Part shown: one piece after another, positions 16,201-22,170 of the stretch
How positions within the stretch are numbered: position 1 is the stretch's first letter
Layout of the letters: each line of letters opens with the position of its first letter
Assembly (NCBI GenBank): GCA_934462945.1
Contig: CAKSJF010000041.1
Span: forward strand, 1 to 22,170
Source of the DNA: an uncultured Clostridia bacterium
Lineage (GTDB): Bacteria; Bacillota; Clostridia; UBA1381
Direction of reading: 5' to 3'
Length of the DNA: 22,170 bases
Translations under genes and position numbers: made by a program
The notes under the pieces: generated by a model
Databases searched by the model: none
Told to the model about the DNA's origin: nothing
Seen by the model: the letters and a program-made list of their open reading frames with translations, nothing else

Positions 16201-16998
16201 GTATTGTAGTGGAGTAATTCCGGTTTGCTTTTTAAAATAGGAAATAAAGGCGGAGCAATCCGGAAAACCGCTTTCCAAGCCTGCCTCTGAAACGGTTGCG
16301 CCGCCGCGCAAAAGCTCCATCGAAAGGCTCAGCCGTCTGCGCTTTAAATATTCGGTGGGAGATAAGCGCAGACTTTTTACGAAATGCCGTTCCAGTGTGT
16401 TCAGGCTCACATGCGCCATGCTTGCCACGTCTGCCATGGCAATCGGTGCGGTGAGATTCTGGCTGAAATATTGAACTGCAAACACTAAATCGGGCGAGAG
16501 CTTTTTGCTGTCCGCCCTTTTTTTGATCTGGGAATGGTTCATCAAATCAATCAATTCAAAAAAATAATAATATTTGTAAAAGGGGGAAAGGGTATCCTCC
16601 ATCAGCTTTTCTAAAATGGATAACAGCCGTTCCATCTCCTCCGGCGGGGTCACTAAAAGATTTTGTTCCCCGACAGCGCGCCGGAAAAATAATTCAAAAA
16701 ATTCTTCGTTTCCGTCTGCGGAAAATAGAATCCAATAGTGCTTGTGCAGTGCGTTGCTGTGATAGATGCAGTGGTGGTATTCATAAGGCTTGGTAATAAT
16801 CATGCTCCCCGGCACAATCGGATAAATGTGATCCTCCACCATAAAAGAAACATCCCCCGAAAGATTCAGATAAATCTCACATTCTGCATGCACATGATGT
16901 TCGTGATTATTCTCCGGCGCTTTTGCGTCAATGTCAACATAGGTTGCAGTAAACTCAAACGGATGAAATTCGGAAAATTCCAGTTGATTTAATTTCAT
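16180..16998 (-). CDS. AraC-family transcriptional regulator
   Basis: 272-residue cytoplasmic DNA-binding regulator. An N-terminal cupin-type sensor domain lies at about 28-75 (NHEHHVHAECEIYLNLSG, then VPGSMIITKPYEYHH). The C-terminal pair of helix-turn-helix motifs lies at about 185-225 (IAMADVASMAHVSLNTLERH, then LSPTEYLKRRRL) and 235-268 (VSEAGLESGFPDCSAFISYF, ITPLQYKK), the standard AraC/XylS arrangement. The start at 16998 is chosen because AGAGGTG (17004-17010 on this strand) lies 5 nt upstream; the ATG at 17016 would place that site inside the gene. It is divergent from the EamA transporter/alpha-galactosidase operon, and the 102-bp shared region is the natural target, so it most likely senses a galactoside or other sugar and controls that operon. 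The inducer cannot be told from sequence. Confidence 0.88.
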   Translation of the reverse strand: MKLNQLEFSEFHPFEFTATYVDIDAKAPENNHEHHVHAECEIYLNLSGDVSFMVEDHIYPIVPGSMIITKPYEYHHCIYHSNALHKHYWILFSADGNEEFFELFFRRAVGEQNLLVTPPEEMERLLSILEKLMEDTLSPFYKYYYFFELIDLMNHSQIKKRADSKKLSPDLVFAVQYFSQNLTAPIAMADVASMAHVSLNTLERHFVKSLRLSPTEYLKRRRLSLSMELLRGGATVSEAGLESGFPDCSAFISYFKKQTGITPLQYKKSRAE

Positions 16999-17016
16999 AA
17001 AAACACCTCTGTGCAT

Positions 17017-17046
17017 ATTTTAACATATTTTTTGGTGAAAAATCAA
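17017..17046 (-). promoter_or_regulatory. Candidate sigma-A promoter for the AraC gene
   Basis: On the minus strand TTGATT (17046-17041) and TAAAAT (17022-17017) are separated by 18 nt. The expected start would leave a leader of only about 12 nt, just enough for the ribosome binding site, so this is a moderate call. Confidence 0.35.
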
Positions 17047-17066
17047 TAGAAATACAGAAATTTTTG

Positions 17067-17075
17067 TGCTAAAAT
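17067..17075 (+). promoter_or_regulatory. Candidate extended -10 promoter for the transporter/alpha-galactosidase operon
   Basis: TGCTAAAAT at 17067-17075 matches the extended -10 form TGnTATAAT with one mismatch. There is no good -35 (TAGAAA at 17 nt), which fits a promoter that depends on an activator such as the divergent AraC protein. Confidence 0.4.
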
Positions 17076-17084
17076 AAAAGAAAA

Positions 17085-17103
17085 AAGGGAGGTGACAAAT
17101 TTG
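17085..17103 (+). promoter_or_regulatory. Near-perfect Shine-Dalgarno site defining a TTG start
   Basis: AAGGGAGGTGA matches the anti-SD complement AAGGAGGTGA with one extra G. The in-frame GTG at 17092 is part of this site and cannot be the start; TTG at 17101 lies 6 nt downstream at ideal spacing. Confidence 0.7.
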
Positions 17104-17964
17104 GAGTACATATGGATTTTATTAGCGGATCTGATGATGGCGGTTGATTTTTCCTTAAATAAGGTCTATCAGAGAAAATGCGGCGCAACGCCTGCGGCAG
17201 GGTATCGGTTTAACCTTTTGGTAGGACTTTTGAAAACGCTGATTTTCTGGGGAATCAACGGCTTTGTGTTTGAATTTACAGCCTATTCTGCCTGGATGGC
17301 GGCTTTGATGGCATTGGTTTGCTTTTCCTATATTCTGCTGGGTCAGCAGATTTTAAAGGTGAGCCAGGTGGCATTATACACGCTTTTTCTCATGCTTGGA
17401 GGAATGTGTGTGCCGTATCTCTGGGGTGCAGTGGTGCTGCATGAGCAGCTGACGGTGTTCCGGGTGCTGGGTTTAATTGTGATCGCGGCAGCGTTGATTC
17501 TGATGAATCTGACCGAACGTCCGCCAAAAAAGCAGCTTTTGATGTGTATTGCCGTGTTCATCTTAAACGGCTTTTGCAGTGTGATTTCAAAGGAACATCA
17601 GATTTCTGCAAAAGAAACGGTTTCTGCTGCTGGCTTTGTGATGCTGTCCGGGTTTGCTTCGGTGCTGTTTGGAATCATCGGCTTGCTGACCGAGCGTGCA
17701 AAAAAACATCCGGCAGAGCTTTTGCAGGGCGGCAAGGGAATGCTTGCGGTGGCATTATCGGCGGCAATCGGCGGTGTTTCCTATCTTTTACAGTTAATCA
17801 GTGCAGAAAAAATACCGGCAACAGCACTCTATCCAATGCTGTCCGGCGGCAGTATTGCGCTGAGTGTTCTGACCGGATGGCTGTTTTTCCGCGAAAAGCC
17901 GAATAAACGGCTTTGGATCGGAACAGTATTTTGTATCTTAGGAACGGCAATGTTTATTTTTTAA
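17101..17964 (+). CDS. EamA/DMT-superfamily membrane transporter
   Basis: 287-residue integral membrane protein. Starting at TTG it reads MEYIWILLADLMMAVDFSLN, with about ten hydrophobic segments along the chain and two halves of similar layout, the usual EamA (10-TM drug/metabolite transporter) architecture. The second half contains SLLTGWLFF-like membrane ends (ALSVLTGWLFFREKPN, then WIGTVFCILGTAMFIF), typical of the EamA C-terminal repeat. The TTG start is dictated by the strong Shine-Dalgarno immediately upstream. Only 17 nt separate its stop from the alpha-galactosidase start, so the two are cotranscribed and could share a substrate, for example import or export of a small sugar or glycoside. 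EamA members carry very varied metabolites, so the substrate is inferred from context only. Confidence 0.8.
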   Translation: MEYIWILLADLMMAVDFSLNKVYQRKCGATPAAGYRFNLLVGLLKTLIFWGINGFVFEFTAYSAWMAALMALVCFSYILLGQQILKVSQVALYTLFLMLGGMCVPYLWGAVVLHEQLTVFRVLGLIVIAAALILMNLTERPPKKQLLMCIAVFILNGFCSVISKEHQISAKETVSAAGFVMLSGFASVLFGIIGLLTERAKKHPAELLQGGKGMLAVALSAAIGGVSYLLQLISAEKIPATALYPMLSGGSIALSVLTGWLFFREKPNKRLWIGTVFCILGTAMFIF

Positions 17965-17981
17965 AGAAAGTTGGAGCTATT

Positions 17982-19961
17982 ATGGAATTTTTAAAGAATC
18001 AGAATTTATTTTCCTTTGTCTATAACGGGAGAAATGTCTGGGATTGCGATATGAAAAAGACAGTCCGGGAGAATGGGGAGGAAACGGTTACCGAGCTGAT
18101 CTTCCCGGACGGGTTAAAGGTTACAAATGTTGTAAAAAAGCATGGCGAAAATGCTTATGAGTGGGTCAATTGGTTTGAAAATACCGGGAAAAATCCGACC
18201 GGAATCATTTCCGAGCTTTGGGACTGCGACTGCGTTGCACCCTTTGAACGGGATGAAAAGAAAGGCTATACCGCCTATGAACCGGACCGGGACAAGGTGA
18301 TGAAGGTATACGCGCCGAACGGATCGGTTTGGAGCGCTTATGAATTTTATGCTGACCCGGATTTGGTGGACGGCAGCAATTTTCTTCCGTATCACTTAAC
18401 CCCGGATCAGCCGCACCAGCGCTATCAGAACCGCGGAGGTCGTTCCTCTGATCTGCGCGCACCCTTTTTCAATATCAAGCGTGAGAATAAAGGGGTGATT
18501 TTTGCAATTGGCTGGACAGGTCAGTGGCGGTGCGAATTAGACCGGACGGATGAAGGTGTCCGCATCCGCACCAAAATTGAGGACACAAACTTCCGGCTGC
18601 TGCCGGGCGAAAAAATCCGTACCTCCTCGGTTGTCATCATGCCCTATATCGGCAGTGTAACAGACGCGCAGAACCAGTGGCGCAGATTGGTGAAAAAGGA
18701 ATTTTCTCTGATCGGCAAGCCCGGACGGGATGATGCCGGCATATTCTGCGCCGGAATTTGGGGCGGCATGTCGGATGACGGGGTAAAAGCACGGATTCAG
18801 AAGATCAGGGAATACAAAATCCCGGTGGAGGATTTTTGGATGGATGCCGGCTGGTACGGCATGGGCGAAAAGCCTTCTCCGGATGAATTTGAGGGCGACT
18901 GGGGCGCACATACCGGCGATTGGCGCGTGAATCCGCATCTGCATCCAAATGAACTGGCGGATGTTTCAGCGGAAATTCGATCAGCTGGAAAGCAGTTTTT
19001 ATTATGGTTTGAGCCGGAGCGTGTGATCAATACAACCCCGATTGCCAAGAAGCATCCGGAGTATTTCTTAAAGAAGAAAAATCCTCCGGAATGGGATTGT
19101 AACTGGTTGTTGGATTTAGGAAATGATGAGGCATGGAATTATTGCTTTGAAACGCTTTCCGGGTTGATTGAAAAGCTGTCGCTCCATTATTACCGGCAGG
19201 ATTTCAATATGGAGCCGTTGGATTTCTGGAGAGAAAATGACGCGCCGGATCGGGTCGGAATCCATGAGATTAAGCATATCACAGGACTTTACCGGCTGTG
19301 GGATGCACTCCTGGAGCGTTTTCCGCATTTGATGATTGACAACTGTGCCAGCGGCGGCAGAAGAATTGATATTGAAATGCTCCGGCGGTCTATGCCGCTT
19401 TGGAGAAGTGACGCGCAGTGCCCGGCAAATTATCGCTGCGAAATTGCACAGACGCACAATATGTCCTATGCGGCATGGATACCTTATTCCGGAACAGGCA
19501 GCGGACGCGAGTGGGGCGATTGGTATCGGATTCGGAGCGCTTATGCCGGCGCACTCACCACGAATTATAGCTTTTCTGAGCGTGATTCCTTTGGTGATCC
19601 GGAGCAGATGGAATGGTTTCAAAAAATGGGCGAGGAATATTTAGTCGTTCGCCCGTACTTCTATGAGGATTTCTATCCGCTGACCGAAATCAGTGACCGT
19701 ACAGATATCTGGTCGGCGGCACAATACGACCGACCGGAGCAGAACGACGGTATCGTGCAAGTGTTCCGCCGCGAGCATGCACCCTATACCGACGCAAGCT
19801 TTACCCTCTCGGCAATCAAGGCAGATAAAACCTATCTGTTCCGCGATGCTGATACAGACGAAACGCAGGAAATCAGCGGAAAAGATCTGTTAGAAAAGGG
19901 ATTTTCGGTGCATATTCCTAAAAAGAGAACGGCAAAGATCTATTTTTATCATACCAAGTAA
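17982..19961 (+). CDS. GH36-type alpha-galactosidase
   Basis: 659-residue glycoside hydrolase, no signal peptide, so cytoplasmic. It would cleave terminal alpha-1,6-linked galactose from melibiose/raffinose-type oligosaccharides or galactomannan fragments. An N-terminal beta-sandwich (about 1-240) precedes the catalytic barrel. Barrel motifs are FWMDAGWYG (Asp 288), WFEPERV (about 342-348), YRQDFNM with the predicted nucleophile Asp 407, DNCASGGRRID (453-463), and PLWRSD with the predicted acid/base Asp 477. This order and spacing fit GH36; family members are commonly 650-750 residues. ATG 17982 is preceded by TTGGAG and gives the natural N-terminus MEFLKNQNLFSF; the same frame stays open upstream only by overlapping the transporter gene. 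It is second gene of an operon with the EamA transporter, facing an AraC regulator. Other alpha-galactosides or alpha-N-acetylgalactosaminides remain possible substrates. Confidence 0.9.
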   Translation: MEFLKNQNLFSFVYNGRNVWDCDMKKTVRENGEETVTELIFPDGLKVTNVVKKHGENAYEWVNWFENTGKNPTGIISELWDCDCVAPFERDEKKGYTAYEPDRDKVMKVYAPNGSVWSAYEFYADPDLVDGSNFLPYHLTPDQPHQRYQNRGGRSSDLRAPFFNIKRENKGVIFAIGWTGQWRCELDRTDEGVRIRTKIEDTNFRLLPGEKIRTSSVVIMPYIGSVTDAQNQWRRLVKKEFSLIGKPGRDDAGIFCAGIWGGMSDDGVKARIQKIREYKIPVEDFWMDAGWYGMGEKPSPDEFEGDWGAHTGDWRVNPHLHPNELADVSAEIRSAGKQFLLWFEPERVINTTPIAKKHPEYFLKKKNPPEWDCNWLLDLGNDEAWNYCFETLSGLIEKLSLHYYRQDFNMEPLDFWRENDAPDRVGIHEIKHITGLYRLWDALLERFPHLMIDNCASGGRRIDIEMLRRSMPLWRSDAQCPANYRCEIAQTHNMSYAAWIPYSGTGSGREWGDWYRIRSAYAGALTTNYSFSERDSFGDPEQMEWFQKMGEEYLVVRPYFYEDFYPLTEISDRTDIWSAAQYDRPEQNDGIVQVFRREHAPYTDASFTLSAIKADKTYLFRDADTDETQEISGKDLLEKGFSVHIPKKRTAKIYFYHTK

Positions 19962-19963
19962 AA

Positions 19964-19996
19964 AAAAGCAGCTGCATTTTGTGTGCAGCTGCTTTT
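19964..19996. terminator. Bidirectional intrinsic terminator between convergent genes
   Basis: AAAAGCAGCTGCA (19964-19976) pairs with TGCAGCTGCTTTT (19984-19996) around a 7-nt loop. The + strand has TTTT plus TCATTT after the stem; the minus strand has a longer T-run. It lies between the stops of the alpha-galactosidase and nagA genes. Confidence 0.85.
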
Positions 19997-20006
19997 GTCA
20001 TTTGCT

Positions 20007-21131
20007 TTATAGGGATTCCTTTCCGTGCATCCATACCTGTTTCGGCTCTAAATCCGAACCGCAGAGGATGAGGTTTGCGTATTTTCCTTTTTGAATACTG
20101 CCGAGATCCTTTTCGATTCCGGCGGCTCTTGCCGGGGTCAGACTTGCCATTTTTACAGCGTCCTCCAAAGGAATCCCAAAGGAAACCGCTTTTTTCACGC
20201 AGTATGCTAAATTGACGCAGCTGCCGGCGATTGTGCCGTCCGAAAGGCGCGCGGAATGTTCTTTCACAAATACCTCCTGACCGCCCAGATCGTATTTTCC
20301 GTCCGGCATGCCGCATGCACGCATGGAATCAGAAATCAAAACCATTCTGTCCGCGCCCACTGCGTGATATAAAAGCCGGATCATTGCCGGGTGCACATGC
20401 AGACCGTCGCAGATACATTCGCAGAAACAGTCGCTGTCGATTGCCGCACCGATGGTGTTCGGATTGCGGTGGTGGAGCGGGCGCATGGCATTATAGGTGT
20501 GGGTCAGCTCGGATGCGCCTGCCTGGATAGCGGCGCATGCCTGGTCATAGTCCGCGTCAGTGTGTCCCATCGAAACGCGCACCTTGGGGGTTACCGTCTG
20601 AATAAATTCACATGCGCCCGAAAGCTCTGGCGCAAGGCTGATAATCCGGATTAAGCCGTCTGCCGCCTCCTGAAGCCGTGCAAACTCTCTCACATTAGGA
20701 TTCCGGAGATATGCCGGGTTTTGCGCACCCTTGTATTTTTCTGAAAAGAACGGACCCTCCGAATAGATACCGCCGATTTGCGGAATTGTTTTTGCCGACT
20801 GTGCAATCACCTCTGCCGCCGCTGTCATCTGCTTTTCAGACTGTGTGATCAGGGTGGGGAGGTAAGTTGTCACACCCTGCCGGGTGAGATAGTGGGAGAT
20901 GATCTCCTCTGCCTCCGGTTCTGCATCGGTATGGTCGTAACCCATTGCGCCGTGTGTATGTAAATCTACAAAGCCGGGCAGAAGATATGCGCCGCCGCAG
21001 TCTAATTCCTCCTCGCCGTTTTTGGGAGAAAGAGACGCTCCGATCTCAAAAATCCGCTCGCCCTCAATCCGAAGATCCCCGTTTTGCAGTTTGAAATTTT
21101 CGTCTAATATCTTTGCATTTTTTAACAGCAT
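20007..21131 (-). CDS. nagA: N-acetylglucosamine-6-phosphate deacetylase
   Basis: 374-residue cytoplasmic enzyme converting GlcNAc-6-phosphate to glucosamine-6-phosphate plus acetate, feeding amino sugars into glycolysis or wall recycling. Amidohydrolase landmarks in order: LHTHG (His 58, His 60), GIYSEGPFF with metal ligand Glu 125, MGHTDA (His 190), THTYNAM (His 211), CDGLHVHP (about 241-248), and LISDSM with catalytic Asp 268. The C-terminus SLTPARAAG, then GSIQKGKYANLIL is typical of NagA. Length is usual. AGGAAG about 9 nt upstream supports the start. No nagB or phosphotransferase gene is adjacent in the window. Only about 23 nt separate the start codon from the U-tract of the terminator that ends the structured RNA above it, leaving no room for a separate promoter, so expression probably depends on read-through or regulated antitermination. 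Confidence 0.93.
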   Translation of the reverse strand: MLLKNAKILDENFKLQNGDLRIEGERIFEIGASLSPKNGEEELDCGGAYLLPGFVDLHTHGAMGYDHTDAEPEAEEIISHYLTRQGVTTYLPTLITQSEKQMTAAAEVIAQSAKTIPQIGGIYSEGPFFSEKYKGAQNPAYLRNPNVREFARLQEAADGLIRIISLAPELSGACEFIQTVTPKVRVSMGHTDADYDQACAAIQAGASELTHTYNAMRPLHHRNPNTIGAAIDSDCFCECICDGLHVHPAMIRLLYHAVGADRMVLISDSMRACGMPDGKYDLGGQEVFVKEHSARLSDGTIAGSCVNLAYCVKKAVSFGIPLEDAVKMASLTPARAAGIEKDLGSIQKGKYANLILCGSDLEPKQVWMHGKESL

Positions 21132-21154
21132 TAAAAATACTTCCTTTCATATCA

Positions 21155-21183
21155 AGAAAAAAACCGCCTCATAGAAGGCGGTT
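21155..21183 (-). terminator. Intrinsic terminator between the structured RNA and nagA
   Basis: On the minus strand AACCGCCT and AGGCGGTT (21162-21169 and 21176-21183) form an 8-bp stem around a 6-nt loop. Seven U residues then follow (the last partly overlapping the stem) before a C. This is a strong terminator on this strand only. Its 5' arm overlaps UAACC, which could instead pair with the GGUUA at the 3' strand of the RNA's closing stem. Confidence 0.85.
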
Positions 21184-21382
21184 ATTGGTAACCCCATAAA
21201 GACCGTGTAAGGCTTGATTTCTTACCTGCATAAGCAGGTGGGTTAATACCTGCGTACTTTATATGTCCACTGGCAGTCCCGAAGGAAAGGAGGCGTATAC
21301 GCCGCACGCAGAGTGAAAATCCCGTATCAGAAGTGTTGGTAAAAAATAGAACCGTCCACGTGAATCACAGGGTTACCTGGTG
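21155..21382 (-). ncRNA. Structured RNA of about 220 nt upstream of nagA; 6S-like candidate or unrecognised leader
   Basis: The transcript would start near 21382, from a near-consensus promoter, and end at the terminator at 21155. Ends pair: GGUAACCC (21377-21370 read on the minus strand) with GGGUUACC (21194-21187). A long rod follows: the 16 nt at 21353-21338 pair with the 16 nt at 21226-21211, only two positions unpaired. Further in, CUGCGUGC (21311-21304) pairs with GUACGCAG (21257-21250), enclosing a GGCG-UAUA-CGCC hairpin and a UCC-UUCG-GGA tetraloop hairpin. Between rod and inner helix is a large asymmetric loop whose 3' side can form CUGC-UUAU-GCAG. A closed rod with a central bubble and a small 3'-side hairpin resembles 6S RNA. 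Placement directly above nagA equally suggests a cis-regulatory leader. No conserved primary sequence of a named family was recognised with certainty. Confidence 0.6.
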
Positions 21383-21388
21383 ATTCTT

Positions 21389-21417
21389 ATTATAGCACAT
21401 TCTTTCTCATTTTGCAA
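21389..21417 (-). promoter_or_regulatory. Strong sigma-A promoter for the structured RNA
   Basis: On the minus strand TTGCAA (21417-21412) and a perfect TATAAT (21394-21389) are separated by exactly 17 nt. The predicted start is near 21382. It lies in the AT-rich gap after the DUF1292 gene and is one of the best promoter matches in the window. Confidence 0.8.
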
Positions 21418-21482
21418 GTACTTTTTATAAATTTTTCACAAAAAAATTTGAAAAAGCATTTTGGATTTAAAGAATATGACGG

Positions 21483-21752
21483 TTACTCCTCAGAAGCCTC
21501 CTGATCGCGGCGGAGAAATTCCTGAAAAGCAGCCTCTAATTCTGCCTCGTCATCCACCGTTACCAAGGACATATCCTCGTCCGTCTCACCAGTCTGTACC
21601 TTCATGAGTATAATCTCATCATTTTCTTCGCCCTCGTCTACAATTTCTAAAAGAGCAAAGTAGGTTTCGTTGTTAAATTCAAAGACGTCAATGGTTTCGC
21701 ATTCAATCTGATTGCCCTGATCGTCCTCTAACATAATAATATTATCTTCCAT
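21483..21752 (-). CDS. DUF1292-family small acidic protein
   Basis: 89-residue acidic cytoplasmic protein, MEDNIIMLEDDQGNQIECET, then a hydrophobic VFEFNNETYFALLEIVD strand pair and EIILMKV, matching the DUF1292 (YrzB-like) family found across Bacillota. Molecular role is unknown in the family. AGAGGAG lies about 7 nt before the ATG and a consensus-like promoter lies 32-60 nt upstream. The usual YrzB neighbours (YrzL and YrrK, upstream of alaS) are not present in the window. It is probably transcribed as a single gene; no obvious GC-rich terminator separates it from the structured RNA promoter downstream. Confidence 0.85.
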   Translation of the reverse strand: MEDNIIMLEDDQGNQIECETIDVFEFNNETYFALLEIVDEGEENDEIILMKVQTGETDEDMSLVTVDDEAELEAAFQEFLRRDQEASEE

Positions 21753-21783
21753 AATAATCTCCTCTTCTATTTAGTACATACTT

Positions 21784-21812
21784 ATTGTAATATATTGCGG
21801 ACGAAATGTCAA
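21784..21812 (-). promoter_or_regulatory. Sigma-A promoter for the DUF1292 gene
   Basis: On the minus strand TTGACA (21812-21807) and TACAAT (21789-21784) are separated by 17 nt, with the gene starting 32 nt further on. Near-consensus in all parts. Confidence 0.8.
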
Positions 21813-21818
21813 CAGGAA

Positions 21819-21839
21819 ATTACGAATTTTTTTCGTAAT
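21819..21839. promoter_or_regulatory. Inverted repeat between divergent promoters, candidate operator
   Basis: ATTACGAA (21819-21826) and TTCGTAAT (21832-21839) form a perfect 8-bp inverted repeat with a 5-nt spacer. It is centred between the -35 boxes of the two divergent promoters, 6 nt from one and 12 nt from the other, the position expected for a shared operator. No known regulator motif was recognised. Confidence 0.45.
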
Positions 21840-21851
21840 CAACAATTTCTA

Positions 21852-21880
21852 TTGACACTGTTTTGGATTTATGATACATT
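21852..21880 (+). promoter_or_regulatory. Sigma-A promoter for the right-end gene
   Basis: TTGACA (21852-21857) and TACATT (21875-21880) with 17-nt spacing, 34 nt before the start codon at 21915. Confidence 0.7.
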
Positions 21881-21914
21881 AATCTCAACAAAATTATACA
21901 GAGGTGGTATCCTG

Positions 21915-22170
21915 ATGTTTGAACTTTTTGATTCCTTTCGTGCCTATGATGAAAACAAAGAACCGTACACTTTGACGCTTGAGCAGCATACCGAGACTGC
22001 AAATCTGCATGCCGGAGTTTCTGTTTTTTCGCGCTGAGGTGTGGAATGTTTTTGAAACAGAGCTTTTAGAGACGGTTTCTACAGCGTGTACCTCGAGAGA
22101 GATTTCGAACGGACAGTTTGAAATTGTGAGCCGTGCACACTTTAAAAACCGTAAGGTAGGGGGATATCAA
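21915..22170 (+). pseudogene. Partial hypothetical gene with an apparent frameshift, running off the window
   Basis: ATG 21915 has a good GAGGTGG 7 nt upstream and a promoter before that, yet its frame stops at 22037 after only 40 codons (MFELFDSFRAYDENKEPYTL ... HAGVSVFSR). The next frame opens in the same region and stays open from 21976 to the window end with protein-like sequence (RAEVWNVFETELLETV ... FEIVSRAHFKNRK). Removing one T from the six-T run at 22023-22029 joins the two into one product: HAGVSVF followed by RAEVWNVFE. This could be a real frameshift mutation, a phase-variable tract, or an assembly error. A separate downstream gene starting at ATG 22009 is less likely because no ribosome binding site precedes it. 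I do not recognise the protein family. Confidence 0.5.

Noticed and set aside
21187..21377. Cobalamin riboswitch or SRP RNA on the + strand (CCACTGG and CCCGAAGGAAAGG)
   Set aside because: The wider conserved boxes of both families are missing or in the wrong order, and promoter plus terminator place the RNA on the minus strand.

Overview
The window reads as chromosomal DNA of a mid-GC Clostridia-type bacterium (Bacillota). The grounds are strong AGGAGG-type ribosome binding sites, sigma-A promoters of the TTGACA/TATAAT type, secreted proteins carrying S-layer homology (SLH) domains, a copper-amine-oxidase-N-type domain, a DUF1292 protein, and a dispersed repeat built of small hairpins between ACAATCCCTCAGTC and AAGGGAGCC. 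An anaerobic gut or fibre-associated lifestyle is plausible. The genus is not determinable by eye; a Monoglobaceae- or Oscillospirales-like source is only a guess.

Left and centre (1-16200) form a large extracellular, probably glycan-related locus, all on the + strand. It starts with an orphan family-1 sugar-type solute-binding lipoprotein (167-1717), with no permease genes in view. Next is a secreted protein with two LamG-like modules (1947-3908), then a secreted beta-propeller plus LamG protein (4170-7094). A repeat-built, 430-bp imperfect palindrome follows (7093-7522). Then comes a tight three-gene operon whose reading frames overlap: a paralogous beta-propeller protein with a C-terminal copper-amine-oxidase-N-like domain (7560-10088), a protein with N-terminal SLH repeats (10075-12690), and an 1161-residue mosaic of LamG-like, Ig-like and SLH domains (12680-16165). 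All five proteins after the lipoprotein have signal peptides. Two can be wall-anchored through SLH domains, so the set looks like a surface assembly for binding or processing a polymer. No classical glycoside hydrolase or polysaccharide lyase is recognisable in it. The two propeller proteins are the candidates for an undescribed activity.

The right side has more ordinary sugar metabolism. An AraC-type regulator (16180-16998, -) is transcribed away from a two-gene operon of an EamA-type transporter (17101-17964) and a GH36 alpha-galactosidase (17982-19961). A bidirectional terminator separates these from nagA (20007-21131, -), encoding N-acetylglucosamine-6-phosphate deacetylase. Directly upstream of nagA lies a roughly 220-nt structured RNA (21155-21382, -) with a near-consensus promoter, paired ends, a long rod and an intrinsic terminator. 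It could be 6S-like RNA or an unrecognised leader/riboswitch, and nagA has no visible promoter of its own below it. A DUF1292 gene (21483-21752, -) and a partial, apparently frameshifted gene (21915 to the window edge, +) are transcribed divergently around an inverted repeat.

No tRNA, rRNA, CRISPR array or transposase gene was seen. The most notable signals are the repeat family with structure-preserving variation and its giant palindrome, the structured RNA above nagA, and the paired propeller/SLH surface system.
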